From positions 3,968,001 to 4,032,000 of the forward strand of contig NZ_CP028369.1 in NCBI RefSeq assembly GCF_003032475.1: DNA of 64,000 nt. Direction: 5' to 3'. Positions 8,789 through 18,375 of this stretch are shown piece by piece. A model generated the notes under the pieces. That model was not told where the DNA came from, made no database searches, and worked only from the letters and a program-made list of their open reading frames with translations. The position numbers and the translations under genes were made by a program. How positions within the stretch are numbered: the stretch's first letter is position 1; every line of letters begins with the position of its first letter. The stretch comes from Streptomyces sp. P3. GTDB lineage: Bacteria > Actinomycetota > Actinomycetes > Streptomycetales > Streptomycetaceae.

Positions 8789-9578
8789 CCGCGCAGTACT
8801 CCTCCGTGCCCTGCCAGAAGCGGTACAGCGACTGTCCGCAGTACGTGTCGAAGTCGCTGATCCCGAGGGCGCGCAGCACCGCGTCGACCATGTCGAAGAA
8901 CACCCCGTTCACCGCCGGCACCCACAGCAGCGCGAACACGAACAGCAGCCCGAACGGCGCGAACGGCTCCACCTGCCGCTTCACGTTGTACGACAGCCAG
9001 GGCTCGACGACCCCGTAGCCGTCCAGCCCCGGCACCGGCAGGAAGTTCAGGATCGCCGCCGTGACCTGGAGCAGGGCGAGGAAGCCGAGCGCGTACCGGA
9101 AGTCGTCCGGCACCCCGTCCAGCGCGTCCAGCCAGAAGGGCGCCGTGCACACCACCGCGAACAGCACGTTGGTCAGCGGTCCCGCCGCCGAGATCAGGCT
9201 GTGCCGCCACCGCCCGCGGATCCGCCCGCGCTCGATGAAGACGGCGCCGCCCGGCAGGCCGATCCCGCCCATGATCACGAACAGCACCGGCAGCACGACG
9301 CTGAGCAGGGCGTGCGTGTACTTGAGGGGGTTGAGCGTCAGGTACCCCTTCGCGCCGACCGAGATGTCCCCGCTGTGCAGAGCGGTGCGCGCGTGCGCGT
9401 ACTCGTGCAGACACAGCGACACGATCCACGCCGCCGTCACGAACAGGAACACCGCCACACCCGGCTGCTCGGCGAACCCGGACCAGGTGGCCCAGCCCGT
9501 GACCGCGGTGACGGCCAGGATCCCCAGGAAGACGGGACTGACCCGCCGCTCGCTGCGGCGGGAGGTGGCGGTGGTCAT
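8778..9578 (-). CDS. Site-2 protease family (M50) membrane metalloprotease-like protein
   Basis: A 266-residue polytopic membrane protein. The zinc site HExxH is present as LHEYAHA near residue 55, and the second metal-ligand motif is seen as LPVPGLDGYGV near residue 190 (LDG), spaced as in M50 family proteins. This compact, PDZ-less form is common in actinobacteria; its substrates are not known. ATG 9578 was chosen because a GGGAGCT ribosome binding site precedes it. It could act in regulated intramembrane proteolysis, but no anti-sigma partner is adjacent. Confidence 0.82.
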   Translation of the reverse strand: MTTATSRRSERRVSPVFLGILAVTAVTGWATWSGFAEQPGVAVFLFVTAAWIVSLCLHEYAHARTALHSGDISVGAKGYLTLNPLKYTHALLSVVLPVLFVIMGGIGLPGGAVFIERGRIRGRWRHSLISAAGPLTNVLFAVVCTAPFWLDALDGVPDDFRYALGFLALLQVTAAILNFLPVPGLDGYGVVEPWLSYNVKRQVEPFAPFGLLFVFALLWVPAVNGVFFDMVDAVLRALGISDFDTYCGQSLYRFWQGTEEYCAVSP

Positions 9579-9774
9579 GGAGCTCCCTGGATCGGTTCGC
9601 GCGTCCGGCACGCGCTGGTGGAACTGCCCGACCGTACCCGGACGTGGCGTACAGGAGAAACGTCCCGTCCGCGCCGTCGGTTCCGGCGCGACCGGTCTCC
9701 CGTGCGGCGGCCGCTCGCGCCACCCCGACGCAACCCCGTGACCGACCACGATCCCACCGGAGAGAATGAACCCC

Positions 9775-12700
9775 GTGCGCTATCGCATCCTCGGCACCAC
9801 CCAGGCACTCCGTCCGGACGGAAGCTCCGTCGCCGTCGGCGGAGCGCGGCTGCGCGCACTGCTCACCGTGCTGGCCCTGCGGGCCGGCCGGAGCGTTCCC
9901 GCGGGGCTGCTGGTGGAGGAGGTCTGGACGGGTGACCCGCCGGCCGACGCGCAGGGCGCGCTGCAGGCACTGGTCGGGCGGCTGCGCCGGGCCCTCGGGG
10001 CGGACGCGATCGACTCCGCCGAGGGCGGCTACCGGCTGTCCGCCGCCCCCGACGACGTCGACCTGCACCGTTTCGAGCGGCTGACCGGCGACGGCGTCCG
10101 CGCCCTCGCCGACGGCGACCCGGCGAAGGCGGCCGTCCTCCTGGACGACGCGCTCGCCCTCTGGCACGGACCGGCCCTCGCCGACCTGCCCGACCGGACC
10201 GCCGAGGCCGGCCGCTGGGAGGCCCGCCGGCTCGACGCGCTGCGCGCCCGCCACACCGCCGCGATCGCCCAGGGCCAGGCCGGGCAGGCGCTGCCCGAAC
10301 TCACCGCCCTGTGCGACGCCCACCCCCTGGACGAGCCCCTCCAGGCCCTGCGCCTGCGCGCGCTGCGCGACGCGGGCCGCACCGCGCAGGCGCTGGTCGC
10401 CTACGACGAGGTACGCAGACTGCTGGCCGACCGCCTCGGCGCCGACCCGGGCCCCGAACTACGCGCACTCCACACGGAGTTGCTCAACCCCGTGAACTCC
10501 GGCGCCGCCGCCGGCCCGAGCGCCTCCGGCGGCCCCGGGCTCGCGCGCGACGCCGGCGCCCAGGGCGGCCCCGGGCGCTCTCGCGACGCCGAATCCTCCA
10601 CCGGCTCGGGTTTCTCCCGCGACTTCCGCGGCCTCGATCGTCTCGACGGGGCGGACCGTTCCGGCGGCAACGGCGACCTCGGCGGGTCCGGGTTCTCCGG
10701 TGGTTCCGGTGGGCCGGAGCGGCGCGGGCTCTCCGGTGCTCCCGAGCGCCGTCCGGCCGATGAGAGCACCGGGAGTCCGGGGAACCCGGGGAGGCCGGGA
10801 GACGCGGCTTCCGGCGATACGGCCGCCGCCGAACCGCGGCCGGGCGACCCGACTCCCGCCGGCCCGGTTGCCGAGACCTCGGGACCGCGGGACCCCGGCA
10901 ACCTCCGAGCCCGGCTCACCTCCTTCGTCGGCCGGGAGGACGACATCGCGGCCATCCGGGAGGACCTGGCCGGCGCGCGCCTCGTCACCCTGCTCGGACC
11001 CGGCGGGGCCGGTAAGACACGGCTGTCGCAGGAGGCCGCCGAGACCGTACGGCACATCGCGAGCGACGGCGTGTGGCTGGCCGAGCTCGCGCCCGTCGCC
11101 GCCCCGGACGCCGTGCCGCAGGCCGTCCTCACCGCCGTGGGAGCCCGCGAGACCGTGCTGTACGGCGCCGGCGCCGAGGAGTTGCGGGCCGCCGCGGAAC
11201 GCCACGGCGACCCCGTGGAGCGCCTGGTCGAGCACTGCGCCCGGCGCCGCATGCTGATCGTTCTCGACAACTGCGAGCACGTGGTGGAGGCGGCCGCCCG
11301 GCTCGTCGAGGAACTGCTGGCACGCTGTCCGTGGGTGACGGTGCTGGCCACCAGCCGCGAGCCCCTCGGCGTGCCCGGTGAGCGGCTGCGCCCGCTCGAC
11401 CCGCTGCCCGAGCCGGTGGCCCTGCGGCTGCTCGCCGACCGGGGCGCGGCCGCCCGGCCGGGCTTTCGCGCCGAGGACGACCCGGAGGCCTGTGCCGAGA
11501 TCTGCCGGCGTCTGGACGGCCTGCCCCTCGCCATCGAGCTGGCCGCCGCCCGTCTGCGCATGCTGACACCACGTCAGATCGCCGACCGCCTCGACGACCG
11601 CTTCCGTCTCCTCACCTCCGGCAGTCGCACGGTGCTGCCGCGCCAGCAGACGCTGCGGGCCGTCGTCGACTGGTCCTGGGACCTGCTCGACGCGGACGAA
11701 CGCGACGCCCTGTCCCGGTTGTCGGTCTTCGCACGCGGCTGCGACCTCGCCGCCGTGGAGGCCGTGTGCGGCGCCGCCCCGGGCCGTGGCGGGGACAGGG
11801 GCGGCGAGGGGGGCCGCGGAGACGGCGTGGACGGCCGTGGGGATGTGCGGGACGCCCGCGCGGGCCGGCCGCCCCGCGAACTCCTCGACACCCTCGCCTC
11901 GTTGGTCGACAAGTCCCTCGTCGTCGCCGCCCCGTCGCCCGGCGGGGACATGCGCTACCGGCTGCTGGAGACGGTCGCCGAGTACGCCGCCGAGCGGCTG
12001 GACGAGTCGGGTGGACGGGCCGACGCCGAGCGCGCGCATCTGACGTACTACCGCGAGTTCGCCCGCACCAACGAGCCGTTGCTGCGCGGTCCCGGTCAGC
12101 GCGAGGCCGCCGAACGCATCCAGCTGGAGTACGAGAACCTGCGCACCGCGCTGCGCCGCGCGGTCGCCGCCCGCGACGAGCAGGAGGCGCTCAGTCTGAC
12201 GCTGTCCCTCGTCTGGTACTGGCAGATGCGGGACCTGCGCCTCGAGGCGGGAGCCTGGTGCGCCGAGGTCATGGCTCTCGGTCCCGACCCCTTCGCCGAG
12301 CCGCTGCGCCGGGCGGCCCCGGTCTGGAAGCCCTGCACCGACTTCCCGCCGCCGCTCACCGGCGAAACCCTCCTGGAGGCCCGGCGGGGCGTCCATCTGG
12401 CCCATTTCGCCTGCATGGAGAACCAGTTGGACGACTGGCAGACCCCGGCGGCGCAGCGCAAACTGGCCCTGATCGCCGAGACCTACGAACCCGGCCTCCC
12501 GCAGACCTGCCGCGCGCCCGGCCTGCTCTGGTTCTTCGCCGTGATGCTGACCGGCGACACGGACCGCATGCGCGTCATCGTCGACGCCAACGTGGAGACC
12601 TGCCGCCGCACGCCCGGTTACGAGTGGGAGCTCGCCTCCTGCCTGCAGATGCGCGCCAACGTCCTCGCCAACCGCGCGGACTGGGCGGGCAGCGCCTTCC

Positions 12701-13491
12701 GCGACGCGGACGAGGCCCTGGAGATCTTCCGCCGTCTCGGCGACGTGTGGGGCATCGTGGAGGCTCTGTCCGCGCGCGCGGAAGCGCATGAGCGGCTCGG
12801 CGACTACCGCCGCGCCGCCGACGACTACGCGGGCGCCAGGGAGCACGCCGAACAGATCGGCGCCCGCGCCCACGCGGCGGTCCTCGGCGCCCGGCTGGGC
12901 AGCGTGCTGCTGGAAGCGGGCGACGGGGAGCAGGGCGAGCGCCTGCTGCGCGAGGTGATCGACGGGCCGACGCACGGCGGCAACGAGGCCGTCCCCGCGG
13001 CCCGCCTCTTCCTGGCCGGCCGACTCGGCTCGACCGGGCGCATCGCCGAGGCGCGCGAACAGCTCAGGCTGCTGCGCGAGCGCTTCACGTTAGGCAACTT
13101 CGCGGTCTTCGACGCGTTCGTCCTGGGCGCGGAGGCCTGGCTGGAGGTGGTCGACGGCCGGTACGCGCAGGCCCTGCCCGGGATCCGCTCCGCCCTCGGC
13201 CGGGCGACCGATCCGGTGTCCCAGGCCGTCGCCCCGCACCTGTGCTCCTTCTATCTCTCCATCGCCGCGACCGCCCTCACGGGCCTGGACGGCGGTGCGG
13301 ACGCCGGCGCCCGCTGTCTCGGGGCCGCCGAGGCCCTGCTGCCGCCGCGACACGTCCCCCCGCGCCTGGAGCGCGAGGCCCGTGAACTCGCCCTGAACCG
13401 CACCCGCGCAGCGCTCGGCGACGAACGCTTCGAGCGGGCGTACGCCGAGGGCGGCGGCCTCTCCTACGAGGAGGCCACCGCCCTGGTGTGA
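9775..13491 (+). CDS. SARP-type regulator with NB-ARC ATPase and TPR domains (AfsR-like)
   Basis: About 1240 residues. Residues 1-90 are an OmpR-type winged helix (RYRILGTTQAL at the start, then LLVEEVWTGDPP), and residues 95-240 a bacterial transcriptional activation domain. Residues about 240-380 are a Gly/Ser/Pro/Arg-rich linker. The ATPase follows: Walker A GPGGAGKTR near 409, Walker B LIVLDNCEHV near 495, then GLPLAIELAAARL. The C-terminal 450 residues are helical TPR-like repeats. GTG 9775 is preferred because GGAGAG ends 10 nt upstream; ATG 9766 is only one base from it. It converges on an ABC exporter whose promoter has SARP-like repeats (15466-15568), suggesting the exporter is its target. 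Confidence 0.88.
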   Translation: MRYRILGTTQALRPDGSSVAVGGARLRALLTVLALRAGRSVPAGLLVEEVWTGDPPADAQGALQALVGRLRRALGADAIDSAEGGYRLSAAPDDVDLHRFERLTGDGVRALADGDPAKAAVLLDDALALWHGPALADLPDRTAEAGRWEARRLDALRARHTAAIAQGQAGQALPELTALCDAHPLDEPLQALRLRALRDAGRTAQALVAYDEVRRLLADRLGADPGPELRALHTELLNPVNSGAAAGPSASGGPGLARDAGAQGGPGRSRDAESSTGSGFSRDFRGLDRLDGADRSGGNGDLGGSGFSGGSGGPERRGLSGAPERRPADESTGSPGNPGRPGDAASGDTAAAEPRPGDPTPAGPVAETSGPRDPGNLRARLTSFVGREDDIAAIREDLAGARLVTLLGPGGAGKTRLSQEAAETVRHIASDGVWLAELAPVAAPDAVPQAVLTAVGARETVLYGAGAEELRAAAERHGDPVERLVEHCARRRMLIVLDNCEHVVEAAARLVEELLARCPWVTVLATSREPLGVPGERLRPLDPLPEPVALRLLADRGAAARPGFRAEDDPEACAEICRRLDGLPLAIELAAARLRMLTPRQIADRLDDRFRLLTSGSRTVLPRQQTLRAVVDWSWDLLDADERDALSRLSVFARGCDLAAVEAVCGAAPGRGGDRGGEGGRGDGVDGRGDVRDARAGRPPRELLDTLASLVDKSLVVAAPSPGGDMRYRLLETVAEYAAERLDESGGRADAERAHLTYYREFARTNEPLLRGPGQREAAERIQLEYENLRTALRRAVAARDEQEALSLTLSLVWYWQMRDLRLEAGAWCAEVMALGPDPFAEPLRRAAPVWKPCTDFPPPLTGETLLEARRGVHLAHFACMENQLDDWQTPAAQRKLALIAETYEPGLPQTCRAPGLLWFFAVMLTGDTDRMRVIVDANVETCRRTPGYEWELASCLQMRANVLANRADWAGSAFRDADEALEIFRRLGDVWGIVEALSARAEAHERLGDYRRAADDYAGAREHAEQIGARAHAAVLGARLGSVLLEAGDGEQGERLLREVIDGPTHGGNEAVPAARLFLAGRLGSTGRIAEAREQLRLLRERFTLGNFAVFDAFVLGAEAWLEVVDGRYAQALPGIRSALGRATDPVSQAVAPHLCSFYLSIAATALTGLDGGADAGARCLGAAEALLPPRHVPPRLEREARELALNRTRAALGDERFERAYAEGGGLSYEEATALV

Positions 13492-13602
13492 CGCGCCCGT
13501 CCGGCCCGGACCGGGTCGTCGGCGGGCCCGGTCGTACCGGCCTCGGCTCACGCCGCCGGGTCGTGCCGGCCCGGTCGTGGCGGCTCCGCGTCCGCCCGCG
13601 GC

Positions 13603-14421
13603 TCAGGTCTTCGTGCGGAACTTGTAGATCGCGACCGGCGCCATCACCGCGGTGAGCCCGGCCGACCAGGCGAGCGTCACCCACAGGCCGTGCGCGACCG
13701 GACCGCCCACCATGAGTCCGCGCGCCGCGTCGGCGAGCGCGGACAGCGGGTTGTACGCGGTGAAGTTCTGCAGCCAGCCCGGCATCGACCGGGTCGGCGC
13801 GAAGATCGACGAGCCGAACTGCAGCGGCATCAGCACCAGGAAGCCCATCGCCTGCACGGACTGCGGACTCTTCATGATCACGCCGAGCGTGAGGAACACC
13901 CACATCAGGGCCGAGCCGAACACCGTGGCCAGTCCCACGGCGGCGAAGAGACCGGGCCAGTGGGTGATGTCGAAGCCCACCAGGACGGCCACCACCATGA
14001 GGATCGCGCAGGCGACCAGCATGCGCATCAGCTCCACGACGATCTTGGCGAAGAGCACCGAGCCCCGTCCGATGGGCAGCGACCGGAAGCGGTCCATGAC
14101 CCCGGAGTTGAAGTCCGTGTTGAAGCCGGTGCCCACGCCCTGCGCCATGTTCATCCCCATCATGGCCAGCATGCCGGGGATGACGTACTGCACGTACGCC
14201 TGCTGACCGCCGCCCAGCGACTGCCCGATGGAGCCGCCGAAGACGTACACGAAGAGCAGGGTGAAGACCACCGGGAAGAGGACCGCGTCGAACATCGACT
14301 CGGGGTCCTGCCGGATCCACAGCAGGTTGCGGCGGATCAGCGCACCGGTGTGCCGCAGGTGGCTGCGCAGCGGGATGCGTCCGTCGGCTGCGGTGGCGAT
14401 GTCGATCGTGGCCGCGCTCAT
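13603..14421 (-). CDS. ABC-2 type exporter permease (DrrB-like)
   Basis: A 272-residue membrane protein with six hydrophobic segments. The opening HTGALIRRNLLWIRQDPESM, then FDAVLFPVVFTLLFVYVFGG, and the ABC-2 signature near GVMDRFRSLPIGRGSVLFAK are typical of daunorubicin-resistance-type permeases. Its start overlaps the stop of the ATPase gene by 4 bp (ATGA), so the two are translationally coupled. Together they would export a hydrophobic compound; the substrate is unknown. Confidence 0.9.
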   Translation of the reverse strand: MSAATIDIATAADGRIPLRSHLRHTGALIRRNLLWIRQDPESMFDAVLFPVVFTLLFVYVFGGSIGQSLGGGQQAYVQYVIPGMLAMMGMNMAQGVGTGFNTDFNSGVMDRFRSLPIGRGSVLFAKIVVELMRMLVACAILMVVAVLVGFDITHWPGLFAAVGLATVFGSALMWVFLTLGVIMKSPQSVQAMGFLVLMPLQFGSSIFAPTRSMPGWLQNFTAYNPLSALADAARGLMVGGPVAHGLWVTLAWSAGLTAVMAPVAIYKFRTKT

Positions 14422-15443
14422 ACGGCGACCTCCTCGCGGGTCTCGGTGGGCGTGGCGTCGTTCGGGGAGCCGGCGCGGTGGCCGGTGAGGGCGAGGAACA
14501 CCTCGTCCAGGCTGGGCAGTTCGGTGGTGAGGGAGGCCAGGGTGACGCCGCGGGCGCTGACCGCGCCGATGACGGCCGTCAGCTGTTCGTCGCTGAGAAC
14601 CGGCACCAGGAGCGAGCCGCGTTCGACGTCCACGGCGGTGGCGGCGAGCCCGGTGATGCCGAGTTCGTCGAGCCGTCCGGCCAGCGGTCGCAGCTGCAGC
14701 GGGTCGGCCGGCCGGATCCGCAGGGTGCGGCCGCCGACCCGGGCCTTCAGCTCCTCGATGCCGCCGCCCGCGATGACCTTGCCCCGGTCGACGACGGTCA
14801 GCTCGGAGGCCAGCTGCTCGGCCTCCTCCATGTACTGGGTGGTCAGCAGTACGGTGACGCCGTCCCCGACCATGGACTTGACCTCGGTCCACACCTCGTT
14901 GCGGGTGCGGGGGTCCAGCCCCGTGGTGGGTTCGTCGAGGAACAGCACGCTCGGCCGTCCGATCATCGACGCGGCGAGGTCCAGCCGCCGCCGCATGCCG
15001 CCGGAGTAGGTGGCCACGGGCCGCCTGGCGGCCTCGGTGAGCGTGAACCGCTCCAGCAGCTCGTCGGCGCGCACCCGGGCGTCCCTGCGGGACAGGTCGA
15101 GCAGCCGGCCGATGACGTACAGGTTCTCCCATCCGGGGAGCTTCTCGTCGACGGAGGCGTACTGACCGGTGAGGCCGATCACCCGGCGCAGCTGCCGGGG
15201 CTGCGCCGCGACGTCGTAGCCGGCGACGGTCGCCCGGCCGGCGTCGGCGGCCAGCAGGGTGGACAGGATCCGTACGAGGGTGGTCTTGCCGGCGCCGTTC
15301 GGCCCGAGGACCCCCATCACGGTGCCTTCGCGCACCTCGAGGTCGACCCCGTCCAGTGCCTTGGTCTCGCCGTAGTGCTTGACCAGCCCCCGGACGGTCA
15401 CGGCGCTGCCCGCGCCGCTGGGGTTGTCGTGGATTCGCGTCAT
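14418..15443 (-). CDS. ABC exporter ATPase (DrrA-like)
   Basis: A 341-residue ATPase. Walker A is GPNGAGKTT (residues about 49-57), the signature is YSGGMRRRLDLA near 145, Walker B is VLFLDEPTTGLDPRTRNE near 165, and the switch region is TTQYMEEAEQLA. A 110-residue C-terminal domain ends with SLDEVFLALTGHR, the DrrA-type motif. It is the first gene of a two-gene operon. No clear ribosome binding site precedes ATG 15443; transcription may start close to it. The upstream region holds an array of direct heptamer repeats. Confidence 0.92.
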   Translation of the reverse strand: MTRIHDNPSGAGSAVTVRGLVKHYGETKALDGVDLEVREGTVMGVLGPNGAGKTTLVRILSTLLAADAGRATVAGYDVAAQPRQLRRVIGLTGQYASVDEKLPGWENLYVIGRLLDLSRRDARVRADELLERFTLTEAARRPVATYSGGMRRRLDLAASMIGRPSVLFLDEPTTGLDPRTRNEVWTEVKSMVGDGVTVLLTTQYMEEAEQLASELTVVDRGKVIAGGGIEELKARVGGRTLRIRPADPLQLRPLAGRLDELGITGLAATAVDVERGSLLVPVLSDEQLTAVIGAVSARGVTLASLTTELPSLDEVFLALTGHRAGSPNDATPTETREEVAV

Positions 15444-15465
15444 GCCGCAACAGTGGCAACCGCCG

Positions 15466-15568
15466 CCGACAGAGTTCCGACACGCCGTCGACAGCGGCCG
15501 ACGGCGCCTGCGGGGAACCGACAGACCGCCTACAGACCGCCGACACACCGCCTACAGCGCGCCGACGG
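15466..15568. repeat. Array of direct heptamers at 11-bp period; candidate SARP operator
   Basis: Read on the plus strand, CCGACAG-like heptamers begin at 15466, 15477 and 15488 (11 bp apart), a weaker one at 15498, then 15518, 15529, 15540 and 15551 (again 11 bp apart) and a weaker one at 15562. The variants are CC(G/T)ACA(G/C). Direct heptamers with 4-bp spacers, one per helical turn, are the known binding geometry of SARP regulators. The array lies just upstream of the ABC ATPase gene. Confidence 0.65.
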
Positions 15569-15626
15569 GTGGACGCGGCCGGGGATTTTTCCGTCCCGGA
15601 CCGGCCGGCGTCCACCCGCTCGGCGC
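15559..15626 (-). terminator. Large hairpin, likely terminator of panB
   Basis: The arm beginning GCGCCGACGGGTGGACGC (15559-15576, extended to 15584) pairs with GCGTCCACCCGCTCGGCGC (15608-15626) with one bulge, around a T-rich loop. It lies 8 nt downstream of the panB stop. Its left arm overlaps the outermost heptamer of the repeat array. Confidence 0.65.
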
Positions 15627-15633
15627 GGCAGGC

Positions 15634-16509
15634 TCAGTGCACGCTGTGCTCGTCCAGCGGGAACGTGCCGCCGACGACGTCCTCGGCGAACGCCTTCGCC
15701 GCGTCGCCCATGACCTGGCGCAGGTTCGCGTACTGCTTGACGAACTTCGGCACCCGGCCCCCGGTCAGCCCGAGCATGTCGGTCCACACCAGTACCTGGG
15801 CGTCCGTCTCCGCACCGGCGCCGATGCCGACGGTCGGGATGTGCAGCACCCGCGTGACCTCGGCCGCCAGCTCCGCCGGGACCAGCTCCAGCACCACCGC
15901 GAACGCGCCCGCGTCCTGCACGGCCTTGGCGTCCCGCAGCAGCTGCTGGGCCGCCTCCTCGCCGCGCCCCTGCACGCGGTAACCCATCGCGTTCACGGAC
16001 TGCGGGGTCAGGCCGATGTGCGCCATCACCGGGATGCCGGACTCCACGAGGAGCTCGATCTGCCGGTGCGAGCGCTCGCCGCCCTCCAGCTTCACGGCCC
16101 CGACCCCGGCCTCCTTCACCAGGCGCGTCGCCGAGCGCAGCGCCTGCACCGGGCCCTCCTGGTAGGAGCCGAACGGCAGGTCGCCGACGATCAGCGCGCG
16201 GCTGGTGCCCCGCACGACCGCCGCCGACAGCATGGTCATCTCGTCGAGGGTGACGGGCACGGTCGTCTCGTAACCGAGGTGGCAGTTGCCCGCCGAGTCG
16301 CCGACGAGCATCACGGGGATCCCGGCCTCGTCGAAGACGGAGGCGGTCATCGCGTCGTAGGCGGTGAGCATGGGCCACTTCTCGCCGCGTTCCTTGGCGA
16401 GGGCGATGTCGCGGACGGTGATACGGCGCGTGCCCTTGCCCCCGTACAGCGCGTTGCTGCCGTCGGTGGGCTTCTGCGGGGCATTGCGGGCAGCCGAGAG
16501 CTGCGTCAT
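15634..16509 (-). CDS. panB: 3-methyl-2-oxobutanoate hydroxymethyltransferase
   Basis: A 291-residue cytoplasmic enzyme making ketopantoate from 2-oxoisovalerate and methylene-THF, the first committed step of pantothenate and coenzyme A synthesis. Family segments are clear: MLTAYDAMTASVFDEAGI near residue 47, LVGDSAGNCHLGY with the metal-binding Asp, VKLEGG, AHIGLTPQ, and ELVPAELA with the catalytic Glu. Start MTQLSAA at 16509 is preferred since AGGAG lies 8 nt upstream; an ATG seven codons earlier lacks one. It stands alone, without panC or panD nearby. Confidence 0.94.
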   Translation of the reverse strand: MTQLSAARNAPQKPTDGSNALYGGKGTRRITVRDIALAKERGEKWPMLTAYDAMTASVFDEAGIPVMLVGDSAGNCHLGYETTVPVTLDEMTMLSAAVVRGTSRALIVGDLPFGSYQEGPVQALRSATRLVKEAGVGAVKLEGGERSHRQIELLVESGIPVMAHIGLTPQSVNAMGYRVQGRGEEAAQQLLRDAKAVQDAGAFAVVLELVPAELAAEVTRVLHIPTVGIGAGAETDAQVLVWTDMLGLTGGRVPKFVKQYANLRQVMGDAAKAFAEDVVGGTFPLDEHSVH

Positions 16510-16642
16510 GGCAACGGCTCCTAACGTCATCTCGAGGCGCCCTCACGGCGTCCCCGGACCACTGCCCATGGTGGCACTTCGCCCGGGCGAGAGCCAGAGC
16601 GCCCCCTGTGGGTAAAACCTCAGTAAGAAACGCACCCGGGCA

Positions 16643-16671
16643 TTCCGATACGAGACGGTTCCGTATCGGAA
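16643..16671. promoter_or_regulatory. Perfect inverted-repeat operator upstream of the MFS exporter
   Basis: TTCCGATACG (16643-16652) is the exact reverse complement of CGTATCGGAA (16662-16671), with a 9-bp spacer. It ends 19 bp before the ATG of the exporter, where a repressor would cover the promoter. The TetR gene just downstream of the exporter is the natural candidate ligand. The inner sequence GAGACGGTTCC resembles operators of other exporter-linked TetR regulators. Confidence 0.7.
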
Positions 16672-16690
16672 ACGCCCTAAGCTCGGCGCC

Positions 16691-18283
16691 ATGACTACTC
16701 CTGCCGTCCCCACCGCTCCGCGGATACCGGAAGCGGTGCACCGGCGTCGTTGGGCGATCCTCGGCGTCCTGATGCTGAGCCTGCTGATCGTGGTGCTCGA
16801 CAACTCGATCCTGAACGTCGCGATCAAGACGATCTCGACACCCGCCCCGACCGGCCTCGGCGCCACCCAGAGCGAGCTGGAGTGGGCGATCAACGCCTAC
16901 ACGCTCGTCTTCGCGGGACTGCTGTTCTCCGCAGGGCTCCTCGGCGACCGGATCGGCCGCAAGAAGGTGCTGCTCGGCGGACTCGCCGTGTTCGGCATCG
17001 GATCCGCGCTCGCGGCCGAGTCGGGCTCGCCCGCCCAGCTCATCGCCTTCCGCGCGCTGATGGCCCTCGGGGCCGCCTTCGTGATGCCCGCCACCCTCGC
17101 CGTCCTGATGAACGTCTTCGAGCGCGAGGAGCAGCCCAAGGCGATCGGCATCTGGGCGGGCGGCGTCGGGCTCGCCATCGCGATCGGCCCCATCACCGGC
17201 GGTCTGCTCCTCGCGCACTTCTGGTGGGGCTCGGTGTTCCTCATCAACGTGCCCATCGTGCTGCTCGCGTTCGGCCTGATGATGTGGCTGGTGCCCGAGT
17301 CCCGCGACCCGAGCCCCGGCCGTCTCGACCCCGTCGGCGTCGCCTTGTCGGTCGTCGGCCTCGTCCTGCTCGTGTACGGCATCATCAAGGGCGGTGAGCT
17401 GGCCGACTTCACCGATCCGACCGTGCTCGTGACCATAGGGGCCGGACTGGCGGTCCTCGCCGCGTTCGTGGTCTTCGAGAAGCGCAGCGACCATCCGTCC
17501 ATCGACGTCGGGTACTTCCGGAACAAGGTGTTCTCCGCCGCGATCTCCGTCATAGCGCTCGTCTTCTTCGCGCTCATGGGCGTGACGTTCTTCTCGGTCT
17601 TCTACACCCAGAGCGTGCGCGGCTACTCACCGCTGCAGACCGGCCTGTTGCTGCTGCCGCTGGCCGCCGCCCAGCTGATCTTCGCGCCGCGCGCCCGCCT
17701 CGTCGTGGACCGCATAGGAGTCCGGGCCACGACCACGGCGGCGATGCTCCTCCTCACCGCCACCCTGGGGGCGTTCGCCCTGCTGGAGGCGGACACCCCG
17801 ATCTGGCTGCTGGAGGTCGTCTTCTTCTGCATGGGCGCCGGAATGGCCCACATCATGACCCCGACCAGCGTGGTCATCATGCAGGCCCTGCCCCGCGAGA
17901 AGGCGGGCTCGGCCTCCGCGCTGAGCAACACCTTCCGCCAGGTCGGCGGCGCGCTCGGCATCGCGGTCCTCGGCTCGGTGCTGTCGGCGTCGTACCGCAA
18001 CGGCATCGAGGGCAGCCTCGGCACGCTGCCGGAGGGCCTGCGCCACACGGCGGGCGAGTCGATCGAGGCGACGCTGGGGGTCGCCGCGAGCCTCGGCGAC
18101 CGGGGCAGGGCGCTGGTCGGCCCCGCCAACGACGCCTTCCTGCACGCCATGCACGTCACGGCGCTGTGCGGGGCGGGGGTGGCGCTCGTGGGCGCGGCCG
18201 TGGTCGCCGCGTTCCTGCCGGGCCGCCCGAAGCCCGTGCCCGCCGACGCGGAGGAGGCGGAACCGGCCCGGACCACGTCGTAG
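16691..18283 (+). CDS. DHA2-family MFS drug exporter (14 transmembrane segments)
   Basis: A 530-residue membrane protein. It opens [20 protein letters not shown], and [14 protein letters not shown] is motif D1 of the 14-TM drug:H+ antiporters. [15 protein letters not shown] is motif A (near residue 95), and [20 protein letters not shown] is motif C, the antiporter signature. The short basic/acidic tail is cytoplasmic. It is probably controlled by the inverted repeat just upstream and by the TetR protein encoded 92 bp downstream. Substrate unknown. Confidence 0.9.
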   Translation: MTTPAVPTAPRIPEAVHRRRWAILGVLMLSLLIVVLDNSILNVAIKTISTPAPTGLGATQSELEWAINAYTLVFAGLLFSAGLLGDRIGRKKVLLGGLAVFGIGSALAAESGSPAQLIAFRALMALGAAFVMPATLAVLMNVFEREEQPKAIGIWAGGVGLAIAIGPITGGLLLAHFWWGSVFLINVPIVLLAFGLMMWLVPESRDPSPGRLDPVGVALSVVGLVLLVYGIIKGGELADFTDPTVLVTIGAGLAVLAAFVVFEKRSDHPSIDVGYFRNKVFSAAISVIALVFFALMGVTFFSVFYTQSVRGYSPLQTGLLLLPLAAAQLIFAPRARLVVDRIGVRATTTAAMLLLTATLGAFALLEADTPIWLLEVVFFCMGAGMAHIMTPTSVVIMQALPREKAGSASALSNTFRQVGGALGIAVLGSVLSASYRNGIEGSLGTLPEGLRHTAGESIEATLGVAASLGDRGRALVGPANDAFLHAMHVTALCGAGVALVGAAVVAAFLPGRPKPVPADAEEAEPARTTS

Positions 18284-18375
18284 TGACCGGTGGGTGGGCG
18301 GGTGCGGCAGGGAGTCGCCGCACCCGCCCCCGCCGTGGGCGACAATTCCCCAGTGCGACGAAAGGATCAGTGGAC

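Noticed and set aside
10459..12975. 838-codon minus-strand frame across the SARP gene
   Set aside because: It is antisense to the SARP regulator and has no recognisable domain or start context.
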